A stretch of DNA of 64,000 nt from Trichostrongylus colubriformis (GCA_963978905.1 OZ022260.1:5011725-5075724); one strand, 5' to 3'. Shown: positions 11,091 through 21,896, numbered from the stretch's first letter. Notes: generated from the letters alone by a model not told the origin. Translations and numbers: made by a program.

Positions 11091-11627
11091 CTAATCTGAG
11101 ATCCTGTGTGAAAAATTCACAGCAGGGAACCAAATAGAAACATCTCACAACAAAAAGTCCAAAATCATCTTATGTTCCACTTCTTGAAAGAAGCGATACG
11201 TTATATGGCAGTCTGCCCTTTTGTAATCTAAGAATCGCAAACAGTTGTGTTCGAGAGTGCACGTTTTTATAGGGAGCATATTCTTTGAGAGGAGATTAGT
11301 CGTAGCCAGTTTTGCTTAGATTAAGGATCTTCGAGGATTAAACAAGTCTTTCATCAGACGAAGGATCTACAATCTTCCTTGAGCGGAGGCAAGGCGAGGA
11401 AGGGACACAGCTGCGTGCTTGTAACCACAAGATTATATAATAAGGATGTCGACAAAAATATAGTTATCGACAGTAAGCTAATATTACGCATCAAACGAAA
11501 TGTAATGCCGTTAATGCAAACACAGCGCTTGAATACATGCGGAAAATTTTTGAAGAGAATGCCCATCCCCTTTCTGGAATTTCCATTTATCGCTTAACGC
11601 AGCATCGCGAATACTGTATGCACTATA
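11091..11627. other. intergenic, nothing recognised
   Basis: No gene or repeat family recognised in this stretch between two transposon-like elements. Confidence 0.3.
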
Positions 11628-11629
11628 TA

Positions 11630-12306
11630 TTGGGTAGTCTAAAAAGTTTTTTCGTATTTTCAAATACCGCTTTTTCCCTCCAAACTGCTTTCCAGCAATC
11701 TCTTCTGTACATGCACATGCAGTACAAGTCCACACGCATCTTAAGGTATTATTGTTTTCCATCTCCCGGATAATCCTTTTCGGCAAAATAAACATATCAA
11801 CGGTCAACCTCATTTTCAATACAAAAATTATAAAAAAATTTTTCTTCGAATGGCGTTAGACAGGGAAAGGAAAAGGTGATAATCCGATGGAGCAAGATGA
11901 GGGCTATAAGGTGAATGGGGCAGCAATTTTTATCCAAGCTCGAGAATTTTTTGGCGAGTCATTTTTTCACTAGTGGTAAAAAATTTTTTAAATTTTTTCT
12001 TTTGAAAAATTCTCGAGCTTGGATTAAAATTGCTGCCTAATAGCCCTGATCTTGCTCTATCGGATTATCACTTTTTCCTTTCCCCGTCTAACGCCATTCA
12101 AAGAAAAAAATTGGAATTGAAAATGAGGTGACTTTTGATATTTTTATTTTGCCGAAAAGGGTTATCCGGGAGATGGAAGACAACAATACCTATGGATGCG
12201 TGTGGACTTGTACTACATATATATGTACAGAAGAAATTTTGTTGGAAGCAGTTTTGAGGGAAAAAGCGGTATTTAAAAATACGAAAAGACTTTTTAGACT
12301 ACCTAA
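11630..12306. mobile_element. palindromic mariner-derived MITE, copy 2
   Basis: The ends TTGGGTAGTCTAAAAAG and the inverse CTTTTTAGACTACCTAA are flanked by TA (11628-11629, 12307-12308). The interior matches copy 1 at 8592, including inverted pairs of the mariner LPHPPYSPDLAPSD region in decayed form and the GGCGTTAGACAGGGAAAGGA block with its inverse. The centre near 11970 is A/T-rich. This copy keeps both full ends. Confidence 0.85.
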
Positions 12307-12316
12307 TATGTAATTA

Positions 12317-13697
12317 TTGGGTTGGGGAATAAGTCCCCGCCGTTTTTTTCAACCCCATTTTTCACATTGTTTCCTCCATCTTTCAACAAAGCCAATATAT
12401 GTTTTCGATAGAGCTTTTCTTGCTCTACAAAGTGCTACTATCTGAATTTCGATTTCTTCGACAACCTAATATTTATGAGGTTTGGAAATGAAGTGAGCTG
12501 AAGGCAAAAAAGTGGCACTTGCGCACCTCATCTTTCTCGTCTGCCATCATAATCAAAGAATGTATGTGCATATGTTTTCGATAGAGCTTCTTCAGCTCTA
12601 CAAAATGGTACCACTCTTTATTCAAATCGTTCAAGTTTTTGCTGTTTTTAAGACTTACAAATGCAGTACTAGCAAAAGTGTGCTTTTTCGTTATCTCCTT
12701 TTCCTCGCCTACCATCGAGATTGGAGAGGGTGTGCATACATGCATTCGATAGAGCTCTTTTTGCTCTACAAAATGATGCCTTTCTTCTTTTGTATCTTCT
12801 CATATTTTAGCATGTGGGAGTAAGTCTCCACGTGTTTTTCAATTCAAAATTGCGTAATGAAAACAAATTTTTTTGGCAGATTGTTTTGTATCTTTCGATA
12901 GAGCTCTTTTCGCTCTACAAGATAGTAAATACGGTTTTTGTTCAAACTGATTTTTGACATTTTTTAGATCATTTAAAAGTCGACGAAATCGAGCATTTTC
13001 GACACCATGCGACAAAAATGCTCGATTTCGTCGACTTTTAAATGATCTAAAAAATGTCAAAAATCAGTTTGAACAAAAACCGTAATTACTATCTTGTAGA
13101 GCGAAAAGAGCTCTATCGAACGATACAAAACAATCTGCCAAAAAAATTTGTTTTCATTACGCAATTCTGAATTGAAAAACACGTGGAGACATACTCCCAC
13201 ATGCTAAAATATGAGAGGATACAAAAGAAGAAAGGCATCATTTTGTAGAGCAAAAAGAGCTCTATCGAATGCATATATGCACACCCTCCTTAATCTCTAT
13301 GGTAGGCGAGGAAAAGGAGATAACGAAAAAGCCCACTTTTGCTAGTACTGCATTTGTAAGTCTTAAAAACAGCAAAAACTTGAACGATTTGAATAAAGAG
13401 TGGTACCATTTTGTAGAGCTGAAAAAGCTCTATCGAAAACATATGCACATACATTTTTTGATTTTGATGGCAGAAGAGAAAGATGAGGTGCGCAAGTGCC
13501 ACTTTTTTGCCTTCAGCTCACTTCATTTCCAAACCTCATAAATATTAGGTTGTCGAAGATATCGAAAAACAGATAGTAGCATTCTGTAGAGCAAGAAAAG
13601 CTCTATCGAAAACATATATTGGCTTTGTCGAAAGATGGAGGGAACAATGTGAAAAACGGGGTTGAAAAAAACGGCGGGGACTTATTCCCCAACCCAA
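12317..13697. mobile_element. 1.38-kb near-perfect palindromic element
   Basis: TTGGGTTGGGGAATAAGTCC at the left is matched by the inverse at the right, with TA on both sides (12315-12316, 13698-13699). The two arms of about 680 bp are nearly perfect inverse copies meeting near 13007, with a central spacer of about 20 bp. Each arm contains four copies of a small hairpin of the form TCGATAGAGC...GCTCTACAA (left arm near 12404, 12570, 12745 and 12893). No transposase was seen. Open frames in the arms mirror each other and are not genes. TA flanks and the TTGGGT end suggest a Tc1/mariner mover. Confidence 0.85.
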
Positions 13698-13885
13698 TAC
13701 TATTTTTGAATTGTTATAGTATAATCATTATTACCATCTCATTAGAAATGCAAATACGAGTCCAAACTAAATGGGTTTCAACGGATTTGATCATGGTATA
13801 GCGTCCTGAAATCCTATTTCATAGACCTCGCTATACGCATAAGACACTCAGCACTTGTTTATCATCTACTATACATAATTCGCAT

Positions 13886-15836
13886 GGCATGTCGTGTGTC
13901 AGTGTGTTCGAGTGTTCGTGTTTTCGTGTGTTCGTGTGCCGTGTATTCGTGTGTCCGTGTGTTCGTATGTTCATGTGCCGTGTATTCGTGTGTCAGTGTG
14001 TTCGAGTGTTCGTGTGTTCGTGTGCTCGTGTGTTCTTGTGTCCATGTATTTGTGTGTTCGTGTGCCGTGTATTCGCGTGTCCGTATGTCCGTGTGTTCGT
14101 GTGTCCGTGTGTTCGTGTGTCCGTGTGCCGTGTGTCCGTGTGTCCGTGTATCCGTGTGTTCGTGTGTTCGTGTGTTCATGTGTTCGTGTGTGCTTGTTCG
14201 AGTGTTCGTGTGTCCGTGTGTTCGTGTGTCCGTGTGCCGTGTGTCCGTGTGTCCGTGTATCCGTGTGTCAGTGTGTTCGAGTGTTCGTGTTTTCGTGTGT
14301 TCGTGTGCCGTGTATTCGTGTGTCCGTGTGTTCGTATGTTCATGTGCCGTGTATTCGTGTGTCAGTGTGTTCGAGTGTTCGTGTGTTCGTGTGCTCGTGT
14401 GTTCTTGTGTCCATGTATTTGTGTGTTCGTGTGCCGTGTATTCGCGTGTCCGTATGTCCGTGTGTTCGTGTGTCCGTGTGTTCGTGTGTCCGTGTGCCGT
14501 GTGTCCGTGTGTCCGTGTATCCGTGTGTTCGTGTGTTCGTGTGTTCATGTGTTCGTGTGTGCTTGTTCGAGTGTTCGTGTGTCCGTGTGTTCGTGTGTCC
14601 GTGTGCCGTGTGTCCGTGTGTCCGTGTATCCGTGTGTCAGTGTGTTCGAGTGTTCGTGTTTTCGTGTGTTCGTGTGCCGTGTATTCGTGTGTCCGTGTGT
14701 TCGTATGTTCATGTGCCGTGTATTCGTGTGTCAGTGTGTTCGAGTGTTCGTGTGTTCGTGTGCTCGTGTGTTCTTGTGTCCATGTATTTGTGTGTTCGTG
14801 TGCCGTGTATTCGCGTGTCCGTATGTCCGTGTGTTCGTGTGTCCGTGTGTTCGTGTGTCCGTGTGCCGTGTGTCCGTGTGTCCGTGTATCCGTGTGTTCG
14901 TGTGTTCGTGTGTTCATGTGTTCGTGTGTGCTTGTTCGAGTGTTCGTGTGTCCGTGTGTTCGTGTGTCCGTGTGCCGTGTGTCCGTGTGTCCGTGTATCC
15001 GTGTGTCAGTGTGTTCGAGTGTTCGTGTTTTCGTGTGTTCGTGTGCCGTGTATTCGTGTGTCCGTGTGTTCGTATGTTCATGTGCCGTGTATTCGTGTGT
15101 CAGTGTGTTCGAGTGTTCGTGTGTTCGTGTGCTCGTGTGTTCTTGTGTCCATGTATTTGTGTGTTCGTGTGCCGTGTATTCGCGTGTCCGTATGTCCGTG
15201 TGTTCGTGTGTCCGTGTGTTCGTGTGTCCGTGTGCCGTGTGTCCGTGTGTCCGTGTATCCGTGTGTTCGTGTGTTCATGTGTTCGTGTGTGCTTGTGTTC
15301 GAGTGTTCGTGTGTCCGTGTGTTCGTGTGTCCGTGTGCCGTGTGTCCGTGTGTCCGTGTATCCGTGTGTCAGTGTGTTCGAGTGTTCGTGTTTTCGTGTG
15401 TTCATGTGCCGTGTATTCGTGTGTCAGTGTGTTCGAGTGTTCGTGTGTTCGTGTGCTCGTGTGTTCCTGTGTCCATGTCTTTGTGTGTTCGTGTGCCGTG
15501 TATTCGCGTGTCCGTATGTCCGTGTGTTCGTGTGTCCGTGTGTTCGTGTGTCCGTGTGCCGTGTGTCCGTGTGTCCGTGTATCCGTGTGTTCGTGTGTTC
15601 GTGTGTTCATGTGTTCGTGTGTGCTTGTGTTCGAGTGTTCGTGTGTCCGTGTGTTCGTGTGTTCATGTGCCGTGTATTCGTGTGTCAGTGTGTTCGAGTG
15701 TTCGTGTGTTCGTGTGCTCGTGTGTTCCTGTGTCCATGTATTTGTGTGTTCGTGTGCCGTGTATTCGCGTGTCCGTGTGTCCGTGTGTCCGTATGTCCGT
15801 GTGTCCGTGTGTCCGTGTGTTCGTGTGTCCATGGAT
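13886..15836. repeat. 8-mer satellite with 369-bp higher-order unit
   Basis: About 1.95 kb built from variants of CGTGTGTT, CGTGTGTC and CGTGTGCC. A longer unit repeats every 369 bp: the marker AGTGTGTTCG before a TTTTCG variant occurs at 13901, 14270, 14639 and 15008, then at 15371 (363 bp). The first three units look identical; later ones are rearranged. Because 8-mers and 369 bp leave few stops, open frames of 650-690 codons appear on the plus strand and long [12 protein letters not shown] frames on the minus strand. These are a property of the repeat, not evidence of a protein. Confidence 0.95.
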
Positions 15837-15841
15837 CACGA

Positions 15842-16175
15842 ATCATAGCAGCGTTGTCCAAGCAGCAAGGGCTCTGTGACTTCCACGTACCGAGTGGCCA
15901 ATTCTTGAAGCTTTCCACAAAAGACCTACCACGGAAGCTGGCTCCACGGTTTTAAGCGAACCTGATACCGTAAGTGCTCTGAGGCCCGACTACATCGACT
16001 GAAGGCTCCCTATTTTGACGAAGGTGGAAATAATGAGTCTCAGCTTGCTTCTGTATTCAAAACAACATTTCGGAAATATTTTGTGCTAGTACTTTTATCC
16101 CTTTCTCTTCCCTATGTTTTGTATACCTAGCGGATGTGAGCCGTGAGCAAAATTACTTTCTTTCGACATCCCTCT
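15842..16175 (+). repeat. dispersed repeat family E, truncated copy
   Basis: Starts GAATCATAGCAGCGTTGTCC immediately after the satellite and runs to TTACTTTCTTTCGACATCCC. It matches the right part of the copies at 21098-21730 (inverse) and 44150-44755. The others end GGCACCCC(C)TGTA, a possible terminus. The left part of the element is missing, so the satellite edge cuts it. Confidence 0.75.
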
Positions 16176-16514
16176 GTAGACCGCTAGCGATTAAAGACAC
16201 ACCTCACGAGAAATCGTGAGCGCTACGCGCCTATTGCAGATGCTCTGGTTTACCAACTAGTGAAAAAAGATGTATCGAACCCCTCAAAACAGCCAAAAAT
16301 GAAGCTACGTGCCCTCAGTCCTCGTACGAGTATTGAAAATTACAGAAGAGCTCTTCCTCGATGATATCGCGCAATGTGCTACGATATCACTTGTTCTTCC
16401 CTGTTGGAGCTACCTTCGCTATTGATATCGCTGCCTTATCTTGTCTTATCGCAACTTCCCCTCTCGTCTATGCCGGGTGGCATTCGGCTCGGTGGGCTTA
16501 ATTCGGCTCAGGTC
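16176..16514. other. intergenic, nothing recognised
   Basis: No gene or repeat family recognised. Confidence 0.3.
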
Positions 16515-16523
16515 GACCAGGCC

Positions 16524-16754
16524 GGAGTGTATATCGCTAGGACAGAAACGTCGCGTGGCCGTGCTCGGCATGCGACGGGATGGTGCGAGCTATGCGCGCC
16601 GTATCTGTTGAGTCCTGTAGCGATTACGCCTAGAATGAGGCGTAGAGCACCGTCATCGCTTCAAGACCCATCCGATAAGGCGCGCATAGCTCGCACCATC
16701 TCGTCGCGCGCCAAATACGGCCACGCGACATTTCTGTCCTAACGATATACACCC
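16524..16754. mobile_element. Mutator-like MITE with 9-bp target duplication
   Basis: A 231-bp inverted repeat. It opens GGAGTGTATATCGCTAGGAC and closes with the inverse GTCCTAACGATATACACCC; arms of about 75 bp continue inwards (TGGTGCGAGCTATGCGCGCC and its inverse). GACCAGGCC flanks it on both sides (16515-16523, 16755-16763). A 9-bp direct duplication with this TIR layout fits a Mutator-like (MULE) mover (family knowledge). A 122-codon open frame runs through it but is palindrome-derived. Confidence 0.85.
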
Positions 16755-17621
16755 GACCAGGCCGTACGCGCTAGGGGTGAGCCGTAGCGCCGCGAAAAGC
16801 GTGCAATCTTTACAACTATCCAAGCCTCTACCTGCCCTGAGAAGGTAAGGACCACTCTGATTATCGCGTATTGTGCCTTTAAACTTTACATGATAAAGGG
16901 CAATTGAAAGGTGTAAGAAGAAATCTACACATCACTTATGCATTTAGTTGCATAATTATGGGATTTTTTTGAATTTTTTATTCACTATCAAATTTTTCAT
17001 TTATTATTAGTTTTCAGTTATTGTCTTGGAGAGCTAAGGGCAAGGCATGCAAGTAATTGAGTAGTAATTGCGTGAGCCCATTCCGTTCCGATGAAACGTG
17101 GTCACAATTCAGCTAAGCTTTGATTCACTCTACTGTCATCGACTTAAGTCTATATTCGAAGTGAAGTTGAATTCATTTAGCCTACCTATTTCCACTATAT
17201 CACTAGGTTACCCTCACATGTTGAATCTAGAATTTTAAGATTAATGGCACTCACAATCAGATGGGCTCAAGGATCTTCCCATTACTAGAGGACAACTATG
17301 GTTCTAGCAATGCCTGGGTAGTCGAGGAAGGGCAGAATGGGTCCAGGTATTTACGACTTTGCGACCATCGACCATTGTAACTCAGAACACAGAAACCTTG
17401 GGCCACTGCAGTATGCCTTAATTAGGCAATTCTGTGTTACTAATTTTTTGCCTCAGTCGCATAACACTTTTTGAGATGTCTGACAAGTCATTAACAGCTT
17501 ACGCGACTGCTTAAATTTTCCGGAATGACAACTATTCCACGTGCTCTGGACGAGTGTTCTTTTTGCATCGCATCTATACCGATATATTAATGTGTACAAG
17601 TGAAAAAATTGCCAAAATTGC

Positions 17622-17627
17622 TTTACT
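17622..17627 (-). promoter_or_regulatory. variant poly(A) signal AGTAAA, left collagen gene
   Basis: About 65 nt after the stop the minus strand reads AGTAAA where the right copy has the canonical AATAAA in the same context (ACAAA.TAAAGCAATTTTGG). No other AATAAA was seen close by. Confidence 0.5.
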
Positions 17628-17689
17628 TTGTCGCTATCTATTACGGTCTTTACCGTAAGCGAACAGTATGGAGAGCAACAGAATGACCT

Positions 17690-18682
17690 CTAGTGAGTGA
17701 ATCGAGACACGAACACAGCCGAGCGTGGTGGGCATGGGCAGTATGCGGCATCATTTCCTGGGAGTCCAGGTCCTCCAGGGGCACCAGGCTGTCCGTCGGG
17801 TCCTGGGTTTCCTGGGGCTCCGGCTTGTCCAGCGGGTCCCTGTGGTCCGGGAGCACCGGGCTGTCCTGGCTGACCGTTGGGGCCAGGGTTTCCGGGAGCT
17901 CCTGGAGCTCCAGATGGTCCTGGTGCTCCGGGAGTTCCACGTCCGTGAGTGCCGTCTTGTCCGGGAGCTCCGGGCTGTCCGTCGTTTCCTGGGGCTCCAG
18001 GTGCTCCAGCATCTCCGGGTGGTCCAGCTGGTCCGGGTTGCCCATCCTGACCAGGTGATCCGGGTTGTCCTGGGTTTCCGTCGGGTCCGGGGTTTCCTGA
18101 TGGTCCGTCGGGTCCGGGTGGTCCAGGTGGTCCAGCTGGGCACTTGACGCAAGAGGTGTCCTGTGGTGGGCAGGTGATTGGTGCGTAGGTGGAAGTGACG
18201 TCCTCCCCAGGTGGTCCGGGAGGTCCGGGCTGTCCTGAAACACTTGTCATGGTAACGTGGCTTTGCATAGGTGAGGAGAAACACTAGCGAATCATATAAA
18301 AATTGAAACTACAAGAAAGCAACGACATACCGGGCTGTCCAGGCTCTCCAGGTGGTCCAGGAGGTCCAGGTGGGCAAGTTGGCTTGACGGGCTCGCACTG
18401 GCACCAAGCTGGTAGTCCGGAGAAGTCCTGCCTCTTCTGACGGAAGATCGAGTTGAAGGGGTTTGTGCGGGGCTTTGATGGTGGGGTGACGGTGACTTGG
18501 ATGTCCATCATCTCGGTCCATGCGGAATCGGTCTCAACACGGAACACAGAGACGCCATCGAGCACCTCATCGTGGACCTCGTTGATGGTGTTGTACAGCG
18601 ATGGTACGACAACCAAACAGGCGACGATTGCAAGGGTGGAGCAAGCCGAGGCTATGCCGACGATGAGTTTCTCTTCAAACAT
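17690..18682 (-). CDS. nematode cuticle collagen, 298 aa, two exons
   Basis: Exon 1 is 18682-18331 and exon 2 is 18234-17690. The 96-nt intron (18330-18235) begins GTATGT and ends TTTCAG, and the join falls inside Gly118. Residues 6-27 are hydrophobic and act as signal anchor of the cuticle collagen N-terminal domain; RQKR at 81-84 is a furin/BLI-4-type processing site. Cysteines at 94, 96 and 103, and at 139, 146 and 149, flank short Gly-X-Y blocks. The main Gly-X-Y domain is about 152-277 with one break at 215-217 (G-R-G). The C-terminus has CPC at 283-285. The product is secreted and assembled as trimers cross-linked into the extracellular cuticle. Length is normal for the family. It resembles C. 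elegans COL-12/COL-13-type group collagens, but no one-to-one orthologue is claimed. Confidence 0.96.
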
Positions 18683-18714
18683 CTTCAGGCACTGACTATT
18701 CCTCCACAGCGCAG

Positions 18715-18724
18715 CCTTTTATAG
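18715..18724 (-). promoter_or_regulatory. TATA box of the left collagen gene
   Basis: Minus strand CTATAAAAGG lies about 33-42 nt upstream of the ATG at 18682, implying a 5' leader of only about 10 nt. The box and its surroundings are conserved in the right copy. Confidence 0.75.
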
Positions 18725-19341
18725 GACCTCTGGCAGCCATTTTGGCCACGCCTCTGCGTTGCATGGGGTGATGGCTGGTTCGGGGCGGCAACCGTGTCGA
18801 TAGCACGATCGTGATAGTATCTTACAGTTAGAGTAGTCATCTTTCGTGTTACACTTTCATCAATCGAATCTTGCCAAAAAATGTTAACTCACGGCCATAT
18901 AGCAAACTCGATATCGGCCTGCGATCAGATCGAAGTTCTAGTGTAAAAGGAATTTCATTCACCGTGTACGTGTTTGTATCGACTTTCATTTTCCCATACG
19001 GGTGAACGGTACAATTGGTGCATGTGCAGTTAGGTAGGTTTTACCCAGACAACGCGTAATTTCCATGGGAACGAGATGTTGCGCAACTTCGCCTCGCTTG
19101 AAGCCGTCTCATTTCAGAGTCACTGTAGAATTCTTGGGAAAACTGGGTTCGTATCACGGTAGTTGTTCATCGCTCTTCTGTTCATTGCCTGTGGCTATGT
19201 TTGAAAGCAGTAGTGGTTCACAATGAGTGGCATTTCCTGAGGGGATTAATTATCAAATGGTTAACAAAAGAACAAAAATACAACACCATTTCTTTTAGCT
19301 TCATTGCCTCATACAAACCAGGGTCTCCGCTTAGCCCTAAC

Positions 19342-19998
19342 AAGGGAAGGTATTTTACTTCCTATGGAACTTTGAAGTGAGACCCGGAGGGATCGATAGA
19401 GCTTCGAACGCTGATTATAATTGTGAAAACCAAAATTGCTACCTGGCATTCTGAAGCGAGTTACGATGGGTCAAAGTTTGCCTGTGACACCTCTTTGGCG
19501 AGGCGCTTCGTCATCAGCATGACTAGCGCAGAGCCAGTAATGGCCTCCGTCAAATTCTCGAATTGGCTGAAAACTTGCCTCCTAGGGCAATTTGATCCCC
19601 TGAACACGAAAATCACACTGGTTTTGCGTGAAAACGTATGGCTCGCGCGCTATGGGCTCCCAAACATACCATGTAATGGTATTACTCTTTTTTTTAGAAA
19701 AACCTTCATAACTTCATTCAGGTAATTGTTTGACAGATTATGTATACAGTGAGATCAGCATTTAAAAGCGCGTACAGTGATATGTGTCTCACTGCAAATG
19801 GCCATTTCGACAAACCGTCTGATGGCAAAGTGCCTCGCCAATGAGGTGTCACTGGCAAACTTTGACCCCTCGTAACTCGCTTCAGGATGCCATTTGGCAA
19901 TTTTGGTTTTCACAGTTATAATCAGCGTTCGAAGCTCTATCTCCCCCCCCCCCCGGGTCTCATTTCAAAGTTCCATGGGAAGTGAAATACCTTCCCTT
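19342..19998. mobile_element. foldback element, about 657 bp
   Basis: AAGGGAAGGTATTTTACTTC at the left is matched by its inverse GAAGTGAAATACCTTCCCTT at the right. The arms continue inwards for about 170 bp (AGCTTCGAACGCTGATTATA and its inverse, then AAACTTTGACCC). The right flank is TTAA (19999-20002), the left is diverged. Only the left collagen copy has this element nearby, so it may have arrived after the duplication. Confidence 0.7.
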
Positions 19999-20002
19999 TT
20001 AA

Positions 20003-21097
20003 GTCTCTTCAGTGAGGTGGGGTCAGCAAATGCAAGTAAGAGACATTAAAGCTGCGACCAAATAATCGAAACTTTTGTTCAGCGTAATAATACTGTTGTA
20101 ACTATCTCTCCCGAATCTATAGATGAGTTTCAGTTTTATCAGTATATTAGTAAATAAATAGATACCATCCAACATAGCGCTGCTGAGAAATAAATACTCA
20201 CTGCTAAATTGTTGGGACCCAAATTTCGCTTGTGATGAGCTCAAGAAAAGCTTGATGTTCCGAAAAAAAAGAGTTCAGGCAGTAATGATAACGATACATT
20301 CCTTCTAGGGCTACTCATCACAAAATGTCACAAAATTTGCTCCCAGTCTGCAGATTAATGTAAGTTCAGGAACATTTCAGCATTCCCATGCGCATCTGAC
20401 CTAATTGGAAACATATGACGCTTGAAAACCTATGGTTTCAACGAATCGTTCAACTCATAAAATCAGTATAAGATAGGTGACGATTTTTAGATTCTGAAGT
20501 AAAAAAATCACTGTACAAAGGTGCTCGCTTTTTCTAGCCCCACGGATTACAGGTTTATTTCCATATATGTTTGAAGACAGTGGAAGGAGCAGTCAGGGCC
20601 GAATATCAAAAGATTTGCGAGTATGAAAGTCTAGACGCTGACTTGTACGAATAAGAAGGGAAAACGGAAACAAGAACAGTAGAAAATTTGAGAAATAAAA
20701 TCCCTTTTTCAACGTCTATTTTAAGAGGAGGCGGACTCCGTCAGCAAAGGGGCGGGACTTGTCAGAACAAATGGCAGCTGCCGAAGAAAAAGGCTTTTAT
20801 TAACCCTCGGAGCGGTTCTTTCCATAGAGAATTCCGCCACGTATAGTTTTTTACACCTCTAGCTTTCATTTGGATGACTCATTTTAGGAGTTCTCATCAT
20901 TCACATTATCCTTAACAGTGTGTCTTTGAACCAAAACAATTTGAGGAGTAAACGGCAGCGCTTCTGTTAGCATGGTCGGCGATCAAATCCTGCATCGATT
21001 CCATCCCAAACATTGCATAGCCAAAATATGCATTCAAATGTCTTGATATTCCTAATCAATGGATAGCCACCCCAAGAAATAAAACGACCCACGCTAT
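20003..21097. other. intergenic, possible SINE fragment at about 20950-21080
   Basis: Near 20950 a tRNA-like stretch reads GGCAGCGCTTCTGTTAGCAT, then GGCGATCAAATCC, which resembles degraded A and B boxes. The following ATGCATTCAAATGTCTTG resembles the body of the SINE at 43.2 kb. No gene recognised elsewhere. Confidence 0.35.
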
Positions 21098-21730
21098 ACA
21101 GGGGGTGCCAAAAAAGAGTAATTATGCTCACGGCTCATATCCGCCAAGTATACAAAACATAGAAAAACGAGAGAGATAAAAGTATTGGGACAAAATATTC
21201 CCAAAATGTTCGTTCAGAAACAGGAGCAAGCTGAGACCTACTTCGACCTTCATCAAAACACGGAGCCTTCAGTCGGCGCAGTCGGGCTTCAGAGCACCTA
21301 CGGTATGCAGGTCCGCTTGAGACAGTAGAGCCAGCTTCCGTGGTAGATTTTTGAGGGAAGCTTCCAAGGGACTGGTCCTTCGGTTCATGAAAGTCACAGG
21401 GCCCTTGCAGCTCGGACAACGTTGCTATGATTCAAAGTGTCATTTGACATACCTCAAACCACCCTCCGGGGGGTTTTCAGTGGTAATGGCATTTTTTGGA
21501 TCTTGGAAACGATGAATGTTGGGAGCCTGAAGAAAACGGAATACTGAGGGGCACCACCCAATAATATGAATCCCCTCAGGTGCCCAGAGTGAGCGGAACT
21601 TAGCAAGATTGTGAACGAGGGCGAAATCTTAGGTTTTGCCGTGCTGAGGTGTCACACCAATTTCACTCGGATCAAACTCCCGATCATGCACATGCGGAAG
21701 GCTGTTTCGGAATTTAATGATAAGTGAGGT
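21098..21730 (-). repeat. dispersed repeat family E, long copy
   Basis: Begins (on plus) TATACAGGGGGTGCCAAAAA and runs inverse to 44150-44755; shared blocks include CTCCGGAGG-type, CCGTTTTCTTCAGG-type and CGCCCTCGTTCACAA sequences. The CAGGGGGTGCC end next to TA looks like a Tc1-type terminus, but the other end was not found. Confidence 0.7.
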
Positions 21731-21896
21731 CTGTTCTTAAATTCGGGGATAGACGTACCTCGTCAGAATTTGCTGAAATCCGTCTAAAGTAGGGCTGAAA
21801 GTGGAGGAACCGGAGGTCAATCCATAAGCAGTGTCGCCTTTTTTTTTTCAAAAGGAAAATGTTCCTGAACAGTTGTACGTTCGGGCAGCAAATATA

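Larger units (their letters stand above)
17070..19165. repeat. collagen segmental duplication, left copy
   Basis: From CGTGAGCCCATTCCGTTC to GGTTCGTATCACGGTAG this segment aligns by eye with 22543-24650 in the same orientation, offset about 5.48 kb. It carries a whole collagen gene plus about 600 bp downstream and 480 bp upstream. The flanks differ by many substitutions and small indels, whereas the coding sequence is nearly identical. Confidence 0.85.

Noticed and set aside
12473..13541. Mirror-image frames of 70-103 codons in both palindrome arms
   Set aside because: The same sequence occurs inverted in the other arm, and no domain is visible; they follow from the palindrome.
13862..14917. 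Minus-strand frame of 351 codons made of THEHTNTR repeats
   Set aside because: Translation of the same satellite; histidine repeats arise from the ACACACGA-type 8-mer.
13886..15836. CRISPR array
   Set aside because: Repeats are contiguous without unique spacers and the window is eukaryotic.
13884..15955. Plus-strand frames of about 650-690 codons rich in Cys/Val/Arg
   Set aside because: They lie entirely in the 8-mer satellite, exist in three frames at once and on the minus strand too, and have no start context or non-repetitive domain.
17693..18147. Plus-strand frames across the collagen exons (also at 23149-23630)
   Set aside because: They are antisense shadows of the Gly-X-Y coding sequence, whose low-stop composition keeps other frames open.
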